Notes: generated from the letters alone by a model not told the origin. Shown: positions 26,511-41,858, numbered from the stretch's first letter. The stretch: 64,000 bases of DNA from Thysanoteuthis rhombus (GCA_963457665.1 OY735215.1:30307041-30371040); one strand, 5' to 3'. Translations and numbers: made by a program.

Positions 26511-29271
26511 AGAAAATACAAAAAAAAAAAAAAGCAACAAAAACCTCAGATATCCCTGAGTAAACTGTCGTAACAAACTACTAAGTGTCACTCTCTATTC
26601 CAACAGTTTTCTGCCAAAAGGGAACAACCTTCAAAGATGTTTCTTTTATGCAATTATTTTCATCTAAATAGAATTGGTGAGGTCCATTAACCAGGAAATA
26701 ACCCTTCTTTTCAACAATATCAGACTTTAAGCAAAAGAGCCAATAAATTATTACTGAAGTCATGGTATTAGGTTTGGGCTCTTGAAGAGTAATAAATTTT
26801 CCTAGAGATAACAATTTTGAACTACTGGAAAGCTTAGCTAAGATGAACAACGGAATAATAAAATTTCTCATAAGGATAAACTCACTGGGATCCAGGTATA
26901 AGACAAAACATATACAACTTTATGATCTACAGATTTAATTACTGAAACTAGATGCAGCTTGTGTTAAGTATTCCCTTAATCTGGAAAAGATTGAACAAGA
27001 TCTCTAACCATATATCATTGAAAAAAAAAAAAAAGGAAAAAAGTATTCTGTATGTCATCATTTTTTTTTTTCATTATACACAAGTAAATACATTGTTACT
27101 TTATGATCAACACTTCATTAAGTGATGTAACAATAGGTTATTTAGAGATTTAATTCTAAAGTCGACAAGGCCTGCTACTAAATGCCTTCAAAGTAAAAAT
27201 CAGATTCAAATAAGCTATAGGTCAGTTAGTAATCATAAAATTTAATGACCCCATATGAATTTTCATTAAGCTATATCAAAGGAAGAAAAATGGTGTCAAT
27301 ATGAACTTTGCTTCAGAGAATATGGAGACATTAATGACCTCGATTGCTTGTAGGATCTAATCATGTTGATTGAGATAGCTATGGTATTCGAGAGGGCACA
27401 GCATAACAAAAACAAGCAATTATTGCAGGAACCCAACTAATAATTAGCAATAAATAGCATATTAAAAGTTTTAGGTCCTATTATTTCCTGTGTGCTGCCA
27501 CTGAGAAATCCATGTTTACACTATTTCTCTTTGAAAAATTCTAGTTTTGCTCACTAGCTTTCAACATTAATGGAGACTAAAATTGGACAACAATTAATAC
27601 CAAGGAAATTTACACATTCTGTATTATTCCTTCTTTTAAAGCAATATTTATATTCATGGTAGTGGTTAATTGCTATTTCTGACGAATCATAATAGACATT
27701 TTCATCCACACTATAAATTATATCCCCCCCCCCGCCGTCCTACATGAGTATTAAATGTTTAAAGCTTAGAAATTGCCATTTGCATGCTAATAGTTGATAT
27801 AAAAAAGTTACATTTTCTGGTTTTGAAGTCTTTATAATTTTCTCTACTTCCAAATGAAGTCTTCATAATGAGCAAGACGAATATTCAGAATCTAATTAAC
27901 TTATATCTTTTCTACTTTTAGAGAAAAAGATTTCAGATAGGAGAAAAAGATTTTGAACTGTACCATCAAGAGACATTTTCAAATCACATATTTAGATACA
28001 TAATTATGATCAGAGCTGTGGGATGGTCAAATAAAACAAGACATTTTCTTGGTTAATTATAGCAATAACTTGAAATCTGAATCAAGAAATTTATGTGAGA
28101 AAATGATTTTTATGGAATATGAAAAAAATGAGTTCAGTTCACAGAGCAGGCATACAGAATGAGGTAGACAAGCAGGTTGATTAGGCCTTCAACTGAAAAA
28201 TAAGTATTATAGAGTACCACTAAAGGATTATGCAATCTTGAACTCATAGATAACAGAATGAAAGCAAACATATGCCAGTATTTTATTCAATCAGTCATTA
28301 TAAAATGAATGAATATTACTCAGCAAAGTTAATGGCTTTGAAAGCCATTTTAACATGCAGATAACTTTGGCATTTTTGTTCACATGAATTTGTTACTTTG
28401 AGTGGGAAAAGAAACAAAATAAAAGAAAATGCAGGGAACAAATATTTGCATACAGTTGTCTAAGAAACAATCACACTCATGATTACTCATGATAGCAACT
28501 GTTATTCCATTTCATAAGCAGAAAATGATTCATCATTTACAGGATGTTTGAGGTGTGGTGCATATAGAATCCAGGCCGAGATTAAACAAATAGAAAAAAA
28601 ACAAAAAAAAACAAAAAAAAAACATGTCTTTATTCAAGATTTCCAAGGTCAGTTGAAAAAAAAAGAAAAAAAAAACCCAGACAAACAAAAGAAAGACACC
28701 AAAAAACATAACATAGTTACCAAGTTGAAGTGAATGTTCGAAAATAAGAATGAAAACTTAAACTCAATGTTACAATGTTCTCCTTTAGCAAAGCTCTAAT
28801 GAATTTGTAAATTGGAATTCTTGGAAGTTTGGGCCACTATTATTAATTCTACATTGGTAATGACAGAAATTACAACAAATGTGGTCTCACAAAGTGCAGA
28901 AATGCATTCAATTAGTGTTGCATGGCTGTGTGGTAACCATACCTGCTAGACAACCATCAGAAAAAAATACAAATATTTTCTTCATTTCAGCATTAGTCAT
29001 TTTCTGGCAGGGATACATTCTTCACTGAATAAGAGTTTTCTACTGGACAGACATCATCCCAGAACTTGCTTGATCATGATATATCAGTTGAAATGCAGTG
29101 AAGAGATTATCACAATACATAAACTAATGCTTCAAAACACCAATAAATCAGGAGGTAAGCTATAATAAACTTAATACTGAATTGATTCTACAAACTTGAA
29201 AACTTTGGTAATTATACCACGTCGTGACTGAAAAATTAGCAACCTAAAGGTTAAGGATTTCAAAGATTTTG

Positions 29272-29321
<50 letters not shown>

Positions 29322-29324
29322 AAA
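29272..29324. repeat. A37 run with A-rich extension
   Basis: Thirty-seven unbroken A (29272-29308), then gag and A13. It is the longest homopolymer in the window. Confidence 0.9.
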
Positions 29325-32300
29325 GGATGATTTTAATGCACATTCATAGATGCCAAAGGAATTAAGGTGAAAAAAAAAAGAAGCAGATTTTAAACTTTAT
29401 GAAAATAACAAAACTTAGAAACTTATATACTGCATACATTCCAACTGATAAAGCAACCTTCAGATAAGATGAGAATTTAATTTCAGTCTGTATTCCATGG
29501 TTACAACTTATTGTTTACCCACAATATCTGGCCTATGAGACAACCCAACTTTTGGGGATTTTTTTTTTCAGATGCTTCAAGTGCTGTCTTATCTGCCAAA
29601 TCCATGGTATTCAAATTATGTTCTGTAGATTAAATTTTGGTAATGGGGAAAGCTGAAATGAATGAACAGAATTATTGTGGGGTAAAAAAGTTCATTCAAT
29701 ATATTGAGTAAAAATAAAATATTCATTTTCAACAATCTATAATTTTATTCCATCATCTTCAGCCTTCTTTCAAATTCAACTTTTCTAGAATCTATCTAGA
29801 TCTCTTTCTCATCTAAGAACTTTTTCAGGTGCATTTTGCGATCTTCCAGGGAATTGAAATTTTTTTCATCATAACATTCCCAGAGAAAGGAGTAAATGAT
29901 AATCTGCAGCTACAATATCTGCCAAATAGTATAGATGAGGGGAAAATTTCCCATTCAAGCTGTAACGATTTTCGCCTGGTCACCAAAGAAACACAATCTA
30001 GTGTTGTGTGGATAGAATATTATGCCCTTTCTCTCAACTAAATCTGGACGCTTTTAAAAAAATTTTTTTATCAATTACTGGCTTCAATTAGTCTTATTGG
30101 ATGCAGTAGTTATTTGAATTTGGTTCTCTGGAAGGAGCTTATAGAAGTGGACTCCTTCCAATCCTAACATATATATACAGTATCAGTTTCTTTGGACATG
30201 CCTTTTGTATGGTTAGTGATGATATATAATGCTTGCCTTATTTTTCAATACTCTACAAGTAGCAAATCAGATTTTTGCCCAACTTCTATGAAAGCTACAC
30301 ATCAGAATCAAACTGGTGCAAATGATCTTCAAGGCTTAATTTTAATACTTCAACTATGTCGACCTTCTCCAGTGTTGTATAAAATGTATTATTTCAAGTA
30401 ATGTCTTGATCTGATTACAATCCATCCCAACTGGTCTACCTAACCATGGAAGATTGTTCAGCAAGAAATCTCCAGCACAAAATTTCCAAAACACTTCTAA
30501 CTCGTTTGATCATTCACAAAATACCAATTTGTTTGATTTTCTTTTTTTTTTTGCAATCGAGTTTTTTTCATTTCAAAAAAGGAAAAAAAAATACAATGTA
30601 ATAATAATTATAATGCATACTGATATGACAAGCATCAAATCAAAGGGGATCGTTTTGAATAAAGTTAGTTAAGATTTTAATTTTTCAATTCAATAATTTC
30701 TTTTCGATCATTTTTTTTTTAAATTTAAATAATGTACACATCCATGGGTTATCAAAATCTTGAATTCTGCCAGGGCTCTACTCCAAGTAGCCAGTCTAAG
30801 CAAGTTATATACTAGACATAAACCAAAACCCTAGTCAATTCTAAATTCAGCAGCATATATCTACTTACTGGCACTGAAATCCTTTCAGTATGCTCACCCA
30901 CATAGATGTAACAGACCCAACCTCCTACCTCCACTACAAGGTTTTCATTAACTATGAAAAATCTATACCCTAATGATTTCATTTTATCCATATTCTTTTC
31001 TTTACCATTTATTTACTCTGCAAGCTTAGAAATGGCACCATCTTTGCCAGCCTGGTTTATCGATCACTTCTTGCTAAATTCATGTTGGCCACCTTCAGAC
31101 TGGCTGATAATGGATACACAGCTATTGACCGCAGTGCGGCAATAGCAATACTGCTTCTGCTACCATTGTCACCGTCATGCTGCAGTCAACAGCAGCAAAT
31201 AACCACTTTGTTAGGCACAGAAATAGATTTACACCATACAGATAGCCAAAATACTTAAAGGTGCATCTGCCACTTGGCAAAATATTCAGCATGTTTTTCT
31301 AGAGAACAGAATATGATAATTACCAATAGAATACAAATAACTTTCATTCGATAGGGCTTAATATTCAGTAAATAGACACCATTGACTATTGGAACTTACT
31401 ATAAACTTATTCATTCATCTTTCAGTAATCCTTTTCCATGTAATTATTGTAGAAAGGAAATGAAGCTATTGGTATTCAAGTACTAGTCATTCAATCTTAT
31501 GTACTATACAAGCATACTTGTAGTTTATTTGAGCCAATAATGTGAAATCATCAATGATGATGCAAGTTAATGAACAATTTAAAAAAAAAGTGTTCATTGA
31601 GCTTTATTAAGCAGAATAAAGTGAGGGTCAAGAGAAGTGTGTGGGGGGGACACATGCCTTTAGACAGTTGTAATTTGTGCCAGGCAAATTGATTAATTTT
31701 GTCTGCTTTCAGTTATAAAATCTCATTCTAATAATTGTAACGATGATTATAGACAAGTAGGATAATACAAAAATATATAACTCAGAAATTTTAACCATAA
31801 GGAGTACATTTTTATATTTTTACAAGTTTTGTCTTGAACTTGTGAGAGAATATCCATACTATATCATCAAAATTTCAAATAATATACTCACCCTTATTAT
31901 CATTAAGCAGTTTATAATGCATATCCTCAAAATTCAAAACTCTAAAAGTTATTGGCCAATCAGACTCAATCTTTCTTCCAGTCTATTTAATCATACCCAT
32001 AATTCTGTTAGATCCCTTTTGGGCACCTTTTCCATCTCTTATTCTCCCTTCACATGACCCCATCCTCAACATTACTTTTCTCCCTCAGTAATTGTATCTG
32101 CCTCGGCTCCAAAGATACTGCCAAGCAGTCCCCGATTCTTACTTTCATAAACCACTTCATACCTCTTATCCTTTGGGTTTAGAACATCTGCTAATAGAAA
32201 ATAGAAAATATAAGCCACAACACAAAATATTGCTTCTTTGGTCAGATCATATCATATTTTTTTTCTTATGTCTCAAAGTAGTCACCTCCCAAATAAACAT

Positions 32301-32810
32301 TTTCTCTTTTCGCTACACACAGCAAAATTTCTTGGTAGTTCCAAAATTGATAACTCTTGAACATTAGCTGAACAATTTTATTCTGACAGATCCATTTTTT
32401 AACATTGTAGTCCTAGGTGAAGAAAAATTATACATACTAGCTTCATCCCCTACCCCACCCATAAAGCAAGTTTTCAGTTAGTTAATATAATGTATCAATG
32501 TCTGCAAGCAGATAAAATAGTTTTCTTTTTGTTTCAAGGGCACAAATTTATCAAGTCATTTCACAGATAGCATCTAAGCACCTCCCCTTCTCTGTATGAT
32601 GGGAGTAGGTCAAATGAAGAGACATTATGAAGAAATTGCTTATCTATAGTACTGACATCATCAAACTGATTAAACTTGCATCAGGGAACATGAGATTACC
32701 TCCACCTGGCTTTAAAGGTAGACAGGACAAATGGATCATGAGAAAATTTGTAGTTCTATCTGTTGGATAACACTTGCTTGATATGGGCTGGAATCCAAGA
32801 TAGTATAAAA

Positions 32811-32900
32811 CAGGTTCCCAACCTGAGGTACATTTGCACTTCTCAAGGGGTACATGATAGCCCGAGAGTATAACCACGGTGTACATTGTATACAGTTCAA
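32811..32900 (+). mobile_element. hAT-like element terminus (MITE relic)
   Basis: The block starts CAGGTTCCCAACCTGAGGTA, then has cttctcaaggggtacatgat. hAT-superfamily termini of this type read CAG-GGTTCCCAA-CTGGGGTAC followed by AGGGGTAC-TGATAG. No matching opposite terminus or target duplication was located, so it is a fragment. The 114-codon minus-strand frame over 32644-32988 crosses it and is considered chance. Confidence 0.45.
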
Positions 32901-35165
32901 CAACCTTGTTACAAAACAGCTGATAAACACTACTTTGCAATCTAACATTTCTGTGTCGAATCAGAGCACAGATCTGATCTCGAAACAACTGAATTTGATT
33001 TATGCTCTGCAGTTAATAAAGTTACCCCTTGTATTATTGAATTTGTTGTCAAAAAACAGACTCAACCATCTTGCAATCTAAGAAGGACATATTCAAAGAA
33101 ATTACTATGTATCTTGCGAAATCATACCTTGACTTTATTTTAGTGAATACTGGCAAATTTCATTATGAAAGCAGGAAGTTTCATTTAATTTTCTAGTGCT
33201 AATGCACTAATCGTGAGTCTTATAGGAAAAATTTGACAAGTGAAAAATGTGTTCTCTTGAGCCAAAATTTTAATGATACAAGGAAAGCCAAATGCAAAAG
33301 GCAAATAAGTGAAACCTAAAATGAGTGAAAAGAAATGATAGAGAAAGATTAGACAACCAAAAAGGTGAGAATTCAGAAGTTGAAAAGATAAGTAAATCAA
33401 TCCCAAAAGTTTGAAAAGTGATGTGGATAGCTTACTACACTGTCAGTACATATGTATGAAATTTAAAGAGAAAAAAAAATTTGGGATGCATTTCAAAACT
33501 AATAATAATTTGAAAGTAAACAAATTTTGACTTTGGAACAGTCTCATTCTACTTGATGAAAATTTGTTTTTCATTCAAGACAAAAATTTAGGCTTTTGAT
33601 TCTAGCAAAGCTAGATTAATAGTCAACAGAAAGAAAGACCAAATGGAAATTGAAAATATAAGATTTACTTCAAATCAACAGATTATATCTGCAATATCTT
33701 TTGCTATATCATTTCTTTAATGGTTTTTATGCATAAATATATATTATATACCAAGACAAACATTTGAAGTGATGCTAGATATACACTGTAGGTAACTGTC
33801 CTGACCTATGAACATACCTAAAAACAGACTAGGTTTGTAACCTGGAACTCCCTATATTGTTTAAATCCTTCATCCGATCGGCCCCTCCACTTGCGCTCAC
33901 ATCATCCTCAGCCTTCTGCTGCTTGCCACATTTTAACCAGTTTCTTTCGTTGCTTATCAGTTGATTCCACCTTGAGCATCTTATTTGCTGAATGTATTAA
34001 TTGCAAAAAAATGGCAGGGAGCTAAATAAAATGCTGCGTAAAACCAAACAAGACAGGAGAAAGGCCTTAAAATCAAGGCAGCCAAAATAAAATTACTCTA
34101 AGTTAATGTCTCCTCAAAATATCAATCAGTGAGCATATACCGAATGAATGTTTAAAAAATGCTGTAGCTCAAATACCAATCTGATGACCAATTTTCAATT
34201 TTAAAGGCTGTTTTTGTTGCTCCAAAATTAAAAGTATTTTTCTCAGGTAGTTGATCCAAAGGGAAAAACAGGGGGAAAAAAAAGGTGTGTGTGTGGATCT
34301 ACCCTAATAGGAAGAGGATTGTCCAGCATCTATTTACCTTAAATACAAAATTTTTTTTTTTCAAAAAATTCTGCAGTGATGCAGATAAGAGTTGGGAAAA
34401 GAATAGAAAAATATTTACAAGCTTATTTTGGATCCTATCCAGAAACAGTGGAAGTTAAATATGATTGGCTCTAACTTCTGGCAAGAAAAATATCCGGTTC
34501 TGGCTCCAGTTCCAAAATACAAAGATATTTCATCTGCATACTCCACACCTTTGACACAAACATATTGTATTAATAATATCTAAAATAAAATATTTTAGAG
34601 GGAAGAAAATCAAAATTGAATATAAAGGAATCTACTCCCCCCAATGTTTCAAATAATTATGATTTCCAGTACAGATAACTAATTCATTATATTCATGAAT
34701 AGTTGAGGTGGGATGTGCCAAATCTAAGGCAGATTGTTCATTTTTTGATAAAAGCACGAGACTTGGTATACAGTTTAGGACCCTGAACATTTTCAGAGAT
34801 GGAGTCATCCCAAAAATGCCTTGTGGCAGCCATTTTACTTTCCACCATAACCTAATTATGTATTTTGCATCAAATCCCCTGAAGCAATCATGAAAGAATA
34901 GCTGATGTTTTCATAATCAAATATTTGAAATACAACATCATAAATTGTTCAAGTGAATAGTTAATGGTGAATTCAGTGCTGTTATGAGAAGAAAATCACA
35001 GTATCTGAAAACCTAAGCTAGACTTAATGATAGCATGCATGTTGTGTAGAGAAAAACAATATTCAATATGACCTAGCAACTTAGCTTAAAAAGAATGTGT
35101 CAAAGATTTACTTCAGAAACAGGTTTTGATTATAACTTTATAGAACCTACTCTTCACCGTCTCCT

Positions 35166-35535
35166 TCACAATGACACAGATCTGTGCACCAGGAGGCCTT
35201 TTTTGCAATGCTCATAACACCCCTTCTGGCTGCCACAACTTGAGAGTTCAAGCATGGACAGGCTTGCCTGTGGAATAGTTGACCACGATGGCCTCCAATC
35301 GCTTGGATCTATCCAAACCCAGTCTGTTGGAAACAGTATATTTAGAACCACCTTGAGTTTGTCCCCAATGCCTCCTACTTGGTACACTGGTCTTTTTGAG
35401 GTACTGCACCAGCATAATCCTTAGTTGGGAGGGGGGATTCACACTATTCCTCTTTCTTCTTTGTGAACAAAGATGGACTTGATCGATGCTGAGCTGACTG
35501 CTGGTGCAATCGTACAGGACAATCGTGAAGTGCAC
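35166..35535 (-). other. GC-richer block with overlapping frames, unidentified
   Basis: Two overlapping minus-strand frames of 95 and 73 codons sit in a block clearly less AT-rich than its surroundings. One frame contains NRLGLDRSKRLEAIVVNYST, which looks protein-like, but I recognise no family. There are no splice sites or domain motifs I trust. It could be a decayed processed copy of a host gene or a mobile-element fragment. Confidence 0.15.
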
Positions 35536-38204
35536 AATGAAAATGACTGATCACCAACATAATAAAAATTATGCTTAGTGCTCTATGTTCTCTCTGCTAC
35601 AAAACTTACATGAGGATGTTGTTTTTCAATTATTTAGGATACAGAGTGTAATGATGACAAGAAAAGGATTTTACTTTGCTTTTTTCCATTATTCAAAGTA
35701 TCATGGAGGCAATCAGAGAAGATATTTATGATGAAGTATGATACCATTTACAATTTTCTTAGAAATTCTCAGCTGGAAAAATTTAAAAAAAATCTTGGCT
35801 GGAGGGAGAGTTGCATATGCAAGACATAAAGTTTGCTGAAACAGTAGGATTCCACTAAATGAAGATCAAAATGAAACATCTAGAAGAATGGTATGTGTTT
35901 GAATGTAACAGAAGTTGGCTGAGACTATAAAATCAACCACTGTACTTATGCAGGTAATAATGTGCAAAAAGAAAAAAAATGAAGATATCATCCTTTGCAG
36001 TTATAACATGAAGAGCTTTCATGGTTTTAATTATGTACTTTGGACATAGACAAAGTATATTAAGGATTGTACTCTTAATGGAGGTGTTTTCAAAGCCAAA
36101 TGGATGTTATGCTATTAACAATTGGCTCTAGCAATTTACACATGTAGCCTTGACTTACTTGCACACTAAATACTTTATTGGGGTTAGTTTCGAAGAGTGA
36201 CTTGAAGAGGACAGTTATACATAAATTTAACTCAGTTAATTTTATAAATGCAGTAGTTTCAAAGATGGAGCCAAATAATTTTGGGGGGTCTGCAGCAGTG
36301 TTCCTTATCAACCTGGCATCACGAATCTTATGGCAGAAAAACATCATACATCGCACAGTTATCAAAAAACAATCATTGTACTATTGTACCCCAATCACAT
36401 ACTATAAATTTAATAAGTTTTAAATGGTATGATTTTAAAAAGGCCAAAAATCGATTATTTTAGTTAATTAGTCTAAAAACTAAATGCAAAAAATATGTCC
36501 ACCTAAATATTTCCTTTACAGAAGGAGTCTGAGTTTTTCAAGTTTTGAAACCACTAAACTATGGTTATAAACTCATTTGAAATATCCATATAGCTTTTAA
36601 AAACACATCAAAAGGTGGATGAGATTGTAAAGCACAAGAAATGTTTCAAGATAATGTCAGCTGACTGTAAGAATAATGCTATGTGAAAAATTCAACATAG
36701 CTTACATTTGCAGATTCCACCTTGGCATGAAGCAAGGAAGAAGTAGATACTTAGATAATTTCCTCTGGCATTGTCGATGAAGATTAAAATGAGGACAAGT
36801 AACACATGAAATTTAGAGGTCAGCAATGGAAGACGGACACAGATCTAAACAATGCCTTTCACACACTTTCTTCAAATATGACAATCCATTGCTATTCTTA
36901 CAAATGTGAATATAAATATCTTCATAGAGTGAAGTTTGAAAGTTTTAAAAAATGAAAATAAAATAAAATGAAAAAATAAGCAAATAATAAATTTAGCTAC
37001 AAAACCTCCAAGATATCTATTGGAACTTGTTTTCACAATCATTTTACATTGAAATGTTGCTCATATTGTAAGGCAATCTGTTCGTTTAAAAGAGAAATCA
37101 ATGGTGAAAGAAACTGACTCTTGGATGCTGTCTTTATTAACACCTATAATTCTAAAATGATCATGTTTTCTTCATACATATTAACAGATACACAGACACA
37201 TATATACGTGTCCTAAAATAATCGAATGGCAACTATAAAGCTATTTGGAAATTTGATTTTACAGCATTTTCATTGTCTACCACCAAAAATGTAAACCATA
37301 TCTAGAAATGATACCATACTACTTGAAAAGTTTCCATAAATATTCTTCAGGAGAAGATATCTCATAAAAAAAAATTCTTTTCTCAGACAATAACAGAAAG
37401 AATATTCAACAATAATATGTATCTAAACTAATTCAGAAGGTTGGTATTTTAATATTAGCAAAAGAAAAAGAAAGTCATAAATTAAGATTAACAAATATAG
37501 TTTGAGGTTTAATTAATGCAGATTTTCTCTGAAATGAAGAAGCTGTTGTAAAGGTTGAAGCAAATGCTGAAAGAGATCTGAAAGTTTGGGTGAAAAAAAA
37601 TGTGAAAGCTTTGTGACATGGCCTCAGTGTAGACAAGAGCAATAATGGAGGGATTAAGATAAGCAATAAATGAGCGAGAGACTGACAAATGAATTAAACT
37701 ATTTGAAATGCTGAGATTATTAGACAGGTTGAATAATGCACCTTCCCGCATGAATATTTTAGAGTGATTATTAGACCCTCCTTCAGCCAGATCCCCTAAA
37801 TCCTGTAAATACAGAAACTTCCAGTATATTTTACTTAAAATAATCAAGTGGACACTAATGAAATGTAATTTGCCGTAAGCATCTAGATGAAATATATCCA
37901 GAGATCATAAGAGAACAGTAGCATAAGTGCTTTTACTGGTACAAATTTTCTTAAATACAGCACTAAATACAAAGCCTATAATATGTGCGCCTATCTACTG
38001 GTATTGGCTAGGAATCATGATTTATTTTACGCAGCATAAGAGAGTCAAATAGTGTAAACCTATTTGAAGGGTCAGGCAGCAAATATCTCACTTAGATCTG
38101 AACATATGTATCATTTTTATTAAAAGGATCAAAACAGTAAACTGGGGGGGGGGGACACTAACTGTGCCCAGTTTGTTGTAATGACATAGGATTAATTTTC
38201 AATG

Positions 38205-38228
38205 AAAAAAAAAAAAAAAAAAAAAAAA
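38205..38228. repeat. A24 run
   Basis: Unbroken adenine run. A G11 run lies nearby at 38143-38153. Confidence 0.9.
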
Positions 38229-40022
38229 CTTAATCTTTTCATACACAAAATATGAAGTAGGATTAGAACTGTTCCCCAAAGCTATAACTAAGTTGTTTAA
38301 AAAGAAAAATATAGTTGTACTAAGCAACCTTAATGCCCCCAAAGCTTTTCAGGCAAGGAAAATGTCTTTGTATAATAATTGAATAATGAGATTATTAATC
38401 ACACATACATACACAACCAGATAAATTTCAAGATCTACTTGGCCCTAATATTCTAATGGTCACTGTTCCCCACAGAATAACATCGGCAATCAACTGCTGA
38501 TTTGTTACAATGTTTGATTTTTCTTTCTTTTACTAACATTTTTGTAATAAGTGTTGAGGTTGAGAAATGTGTTAACATGCAGACAAGAGAAGAACATAGT
38601 CCCATCTATATCTAAAATCATTTTGTCAATAGGTTGGAGCAGCCAAAACTACAGGAAAACTGATTTTTTTTTTTTTTTGTGACTTAATTTATGAAAATAA
38701 TAACCAGATCTCTATTCAAGTTAATTCAGTAGCAATGTAGGAAGACATTGTGTATTAGTAAGGAGAAGCATAAGGTGTAAAAGGGGTATGAGCCAAAGTT
38801 AACAGATGAAATCAACAGCAACTTCAAATTTGATGGCATGTAGAATGCTGGGGAGAAGAACCAGTACAGGGATTTCTGGCGTGAGGACAGAGTGGGCAGG
38901 AGTGATTGTATAATTAGATGATATAATTTGTTGCCTCAGATAAGGAAAAAAAAAAAAGTGTTTGCATTCAGATAGCCAAAGCCAAACCCAATCAGCAAAT
39001 TAGGCCCTATTTGGGTAGTCCACATGCTCTAAGTTGTAATCCACCATTTCAGCCATCCACAAATTATATTTCACAAAAACTCAATTTGTATAACATAAAC
39101 AACATTTCTTTGAATTTATGATAATGTGAAAGGAATTTGAAGCTGTGATACAGTTGGCTTTCAACTGCAAAAAAAGAAGAAAAGAAAATGGTAGCATGTT
39201 CCAGTTTTTACTTCAACTTCCAGAACAACTTATAATAGTTGAGAAATGCAAAGAACCAACTTATTCTTTTACATTTTCAAACCAAGATCAAAATGCACAA
39301 TTGATAAAATGAATTATAGAACTTTTTAATGGCAGAATCAAGGGTTGTTGATATCAGTAAATTATGTCAAAATAAGGCTGAAAACTAAACACACCTTCAA
39401 TAAAATCTTCAATTTATCAGCTACAAAATGCCATAATCATAGATGATATTAAAATAATGGATTTATCAATAATCCACTTGTGTATAAGATCTAGAAAAAT
39501 TACGCAAAGCAGAAAAATTCTAAGTATTTAAAATGATACAGACTTATACAGACTTCCTGCTGAAATTTCCAAAATAATGATAGCATCGGCTTTACATTTA
39601 AAAAAAATTCAAATCATTTGTTTTCATTCAAGGATTTCTTCAGTTAGTATTTTGTAAAAGAATAACAATTGACAAATGCTGTACTGAAACTTGAAAAATC
39701 GATCATTGCTTCTGGAAATGAACAGAAAATATTTCATTATGTTGGAAAGTATTACAAAGACTTGGAACAATTTCAAGCCAAACGTTTAGGTAATTGCCAA
39801 AGCACACTGTAATAAAACCTTACATTCTTAGAATCCAATTTATTCACATAGGGAACATATCTTGAACAGACAAAAATTAGGAAGATTTCCATAGGTTGGT
39901 CATTAACTAGATTGTAATAGATAGGATTTGATTTATGCTTCAACTAGAGTATTCTGTAATCCTAATCCTAATCAAGAGTGTAGATTATGTCGTACAGGCT
40001 CTCAAATGAGTCATGAAAGAGT

Positions 40023-40045
40023 AAAAAAAAAAAAAAAAAAAAAAA
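40023..40045. repeat. A23 run
   Basis: Unbroken adenine run preceded by gagt. Confidence 0.9.
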
Positions 40046-41838
40046 GTAGAAATCAGAAATCAGTCTCAATAAGATTTTTAAAAAATATACATTTTAAACA
40101 CACTAACATTGTAAACATATCTGAAGAAATATTGTTTTGACATGTATACTTGGAAGTTTGAAATAATACTTCAAAATGATTTTACAAAATGCTAAAAATG
40201 TATAGAAATTCATTAAAATCTATTGTCTGCATTTTATCTATAACTAAATGAGTCGCATATATTCACGATATAACTGACACATATCGTAGTTTGGATAGAG
40301 TTCAGATTTTTTCTTGAAGAAATAGGATTTCAGGGCACAATTGCATAATCACATATACACACGCACAAAATCATGCAATGATCCAACAAATCATGTAGTA
40401 AGAGTGGGTGGAAACCATGTGGGCAATAAAAGATTTTTCTAATATTTGAAGTTGTTAGTTTTTGCTCTTTTCTCAAGGTCAAGATCCTGGTTTTTGGCCA
40501 GGTAATTCAACTTTTCCATTAAGCTTATACCACAATACAGAAATAAGAAATCTCAAACCCAGATATTAACCAGTTTGGAGGGAAAATTATTATGCTATAA
40601 AAGACGGATACCCAACATAAAAATGTATCCTACACGTTTCTTTCACATGGAGTAACTGCCTAGCATCAATTACCAATTATTCATTTTTGACAATGTTGCA
40701 TCTAATAAAAAATAACTCAAGATAATATTACAACAGCTTATGTAAAAACAATATAGTGCTTACCAACTGGGGAAAATAAAGGATATATTCAAGGGTTAGA
40801 TTAGTAGAGTGGTCAATGAACATAAGCAGGCTTCCCCAGGTAAAAAGAATGTTAGTCTTGCCCAGACCTTATTCTTTATTTTCAATATACACTGTATACT
40901 CACTACAGTTGACTGATGTTCTGAGTAGTTGCAATAAAAATCAAATAGAATTGACATATAAGAAATATGGTCAAAAATGAATAATGGTTGACAATGCTTC
41001 ATCAAATAAAAATAGATCAAGATAATATCAATTTATTGATCAGAATATAACTATAGCTCTGTTGCACAATGTGATTACTCAATAGTTAGCCTTGTGACTA
41101 ATCATTCTTGGCTATAGTCAATTCTTATCTCCTAAATTGGAAACTTCTGACAGAAGGCAATGGCAAAACTTCATGGCAACATCATTAGAAAGCTTCTATA
41201 AATTGGTATAAAAGTACCAAGGCATCTCATGATGAGCAGGTTAGGTCATTAGAGTGGTCCTGATCATCTCAGAAACAAGATGTTTAATGACTTCACGCCA
41301 TGAAATTCTGGAGGCTTGGGTGTGAGTAAAAGAGTACATGAGAAGGGGCATGAAGTTATTAATAGATGAAGGTAAGGAGAAGGGATGAAACCATTCGTTG
41401 AAAATGAATATGGGCTGGAACCTTTTCCAAAATGTCAACCGGTTTGACAGGTGAAAAAGTAAAAAAGATACTAGTGGATTCACATTCATTCAAGATATGA
41501 ATTACTTGATACACTATGTCTCGCCTACTCGAAAATTAAAGAAAAAGCAATACTAAAAATGAACAAATAAAAAGAAAGTGAAGTCTAAAACCGGGTTTCC
41601 CCTCCCTTGCCATCATCTCCGCTTATTACTATTAATAGTGAAAATGCCGCTTCCTGTCACTGCCCAGGTCACCACCTCTTCTTTGATAAGCTGTTGTTAA
41701 ATTTGTACTTAGATTGAAAAGAGGAGAAAATGAGGTAAGAGAAATTCTACCAATCAGTAGCTGGTAAAGAAACAAAAAGGTACTGGGGGTGGCACTAGCA
41801 GTGATGAAACTTTTCCAGTAGCTAGGTAGATAGGCTGA

Positions 41839-41858
41839 CTAGTGGTACACACCACTAG
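41839..41858. other. Perfect 8-bp inverted repeat with 4-nt loop
   Basis: CTAGTGGT, loop ACAC, ACCACTAG. It lies in a less AT-rich block (41590-42010) that contains no frame or repeat I can name. Confidence 0.6.

Noticed and set aside
32644..32988. 114-codon minus-strand frame
   Set aside because: Crosses the hAT-like terminus and resembles no transposase or host protein.
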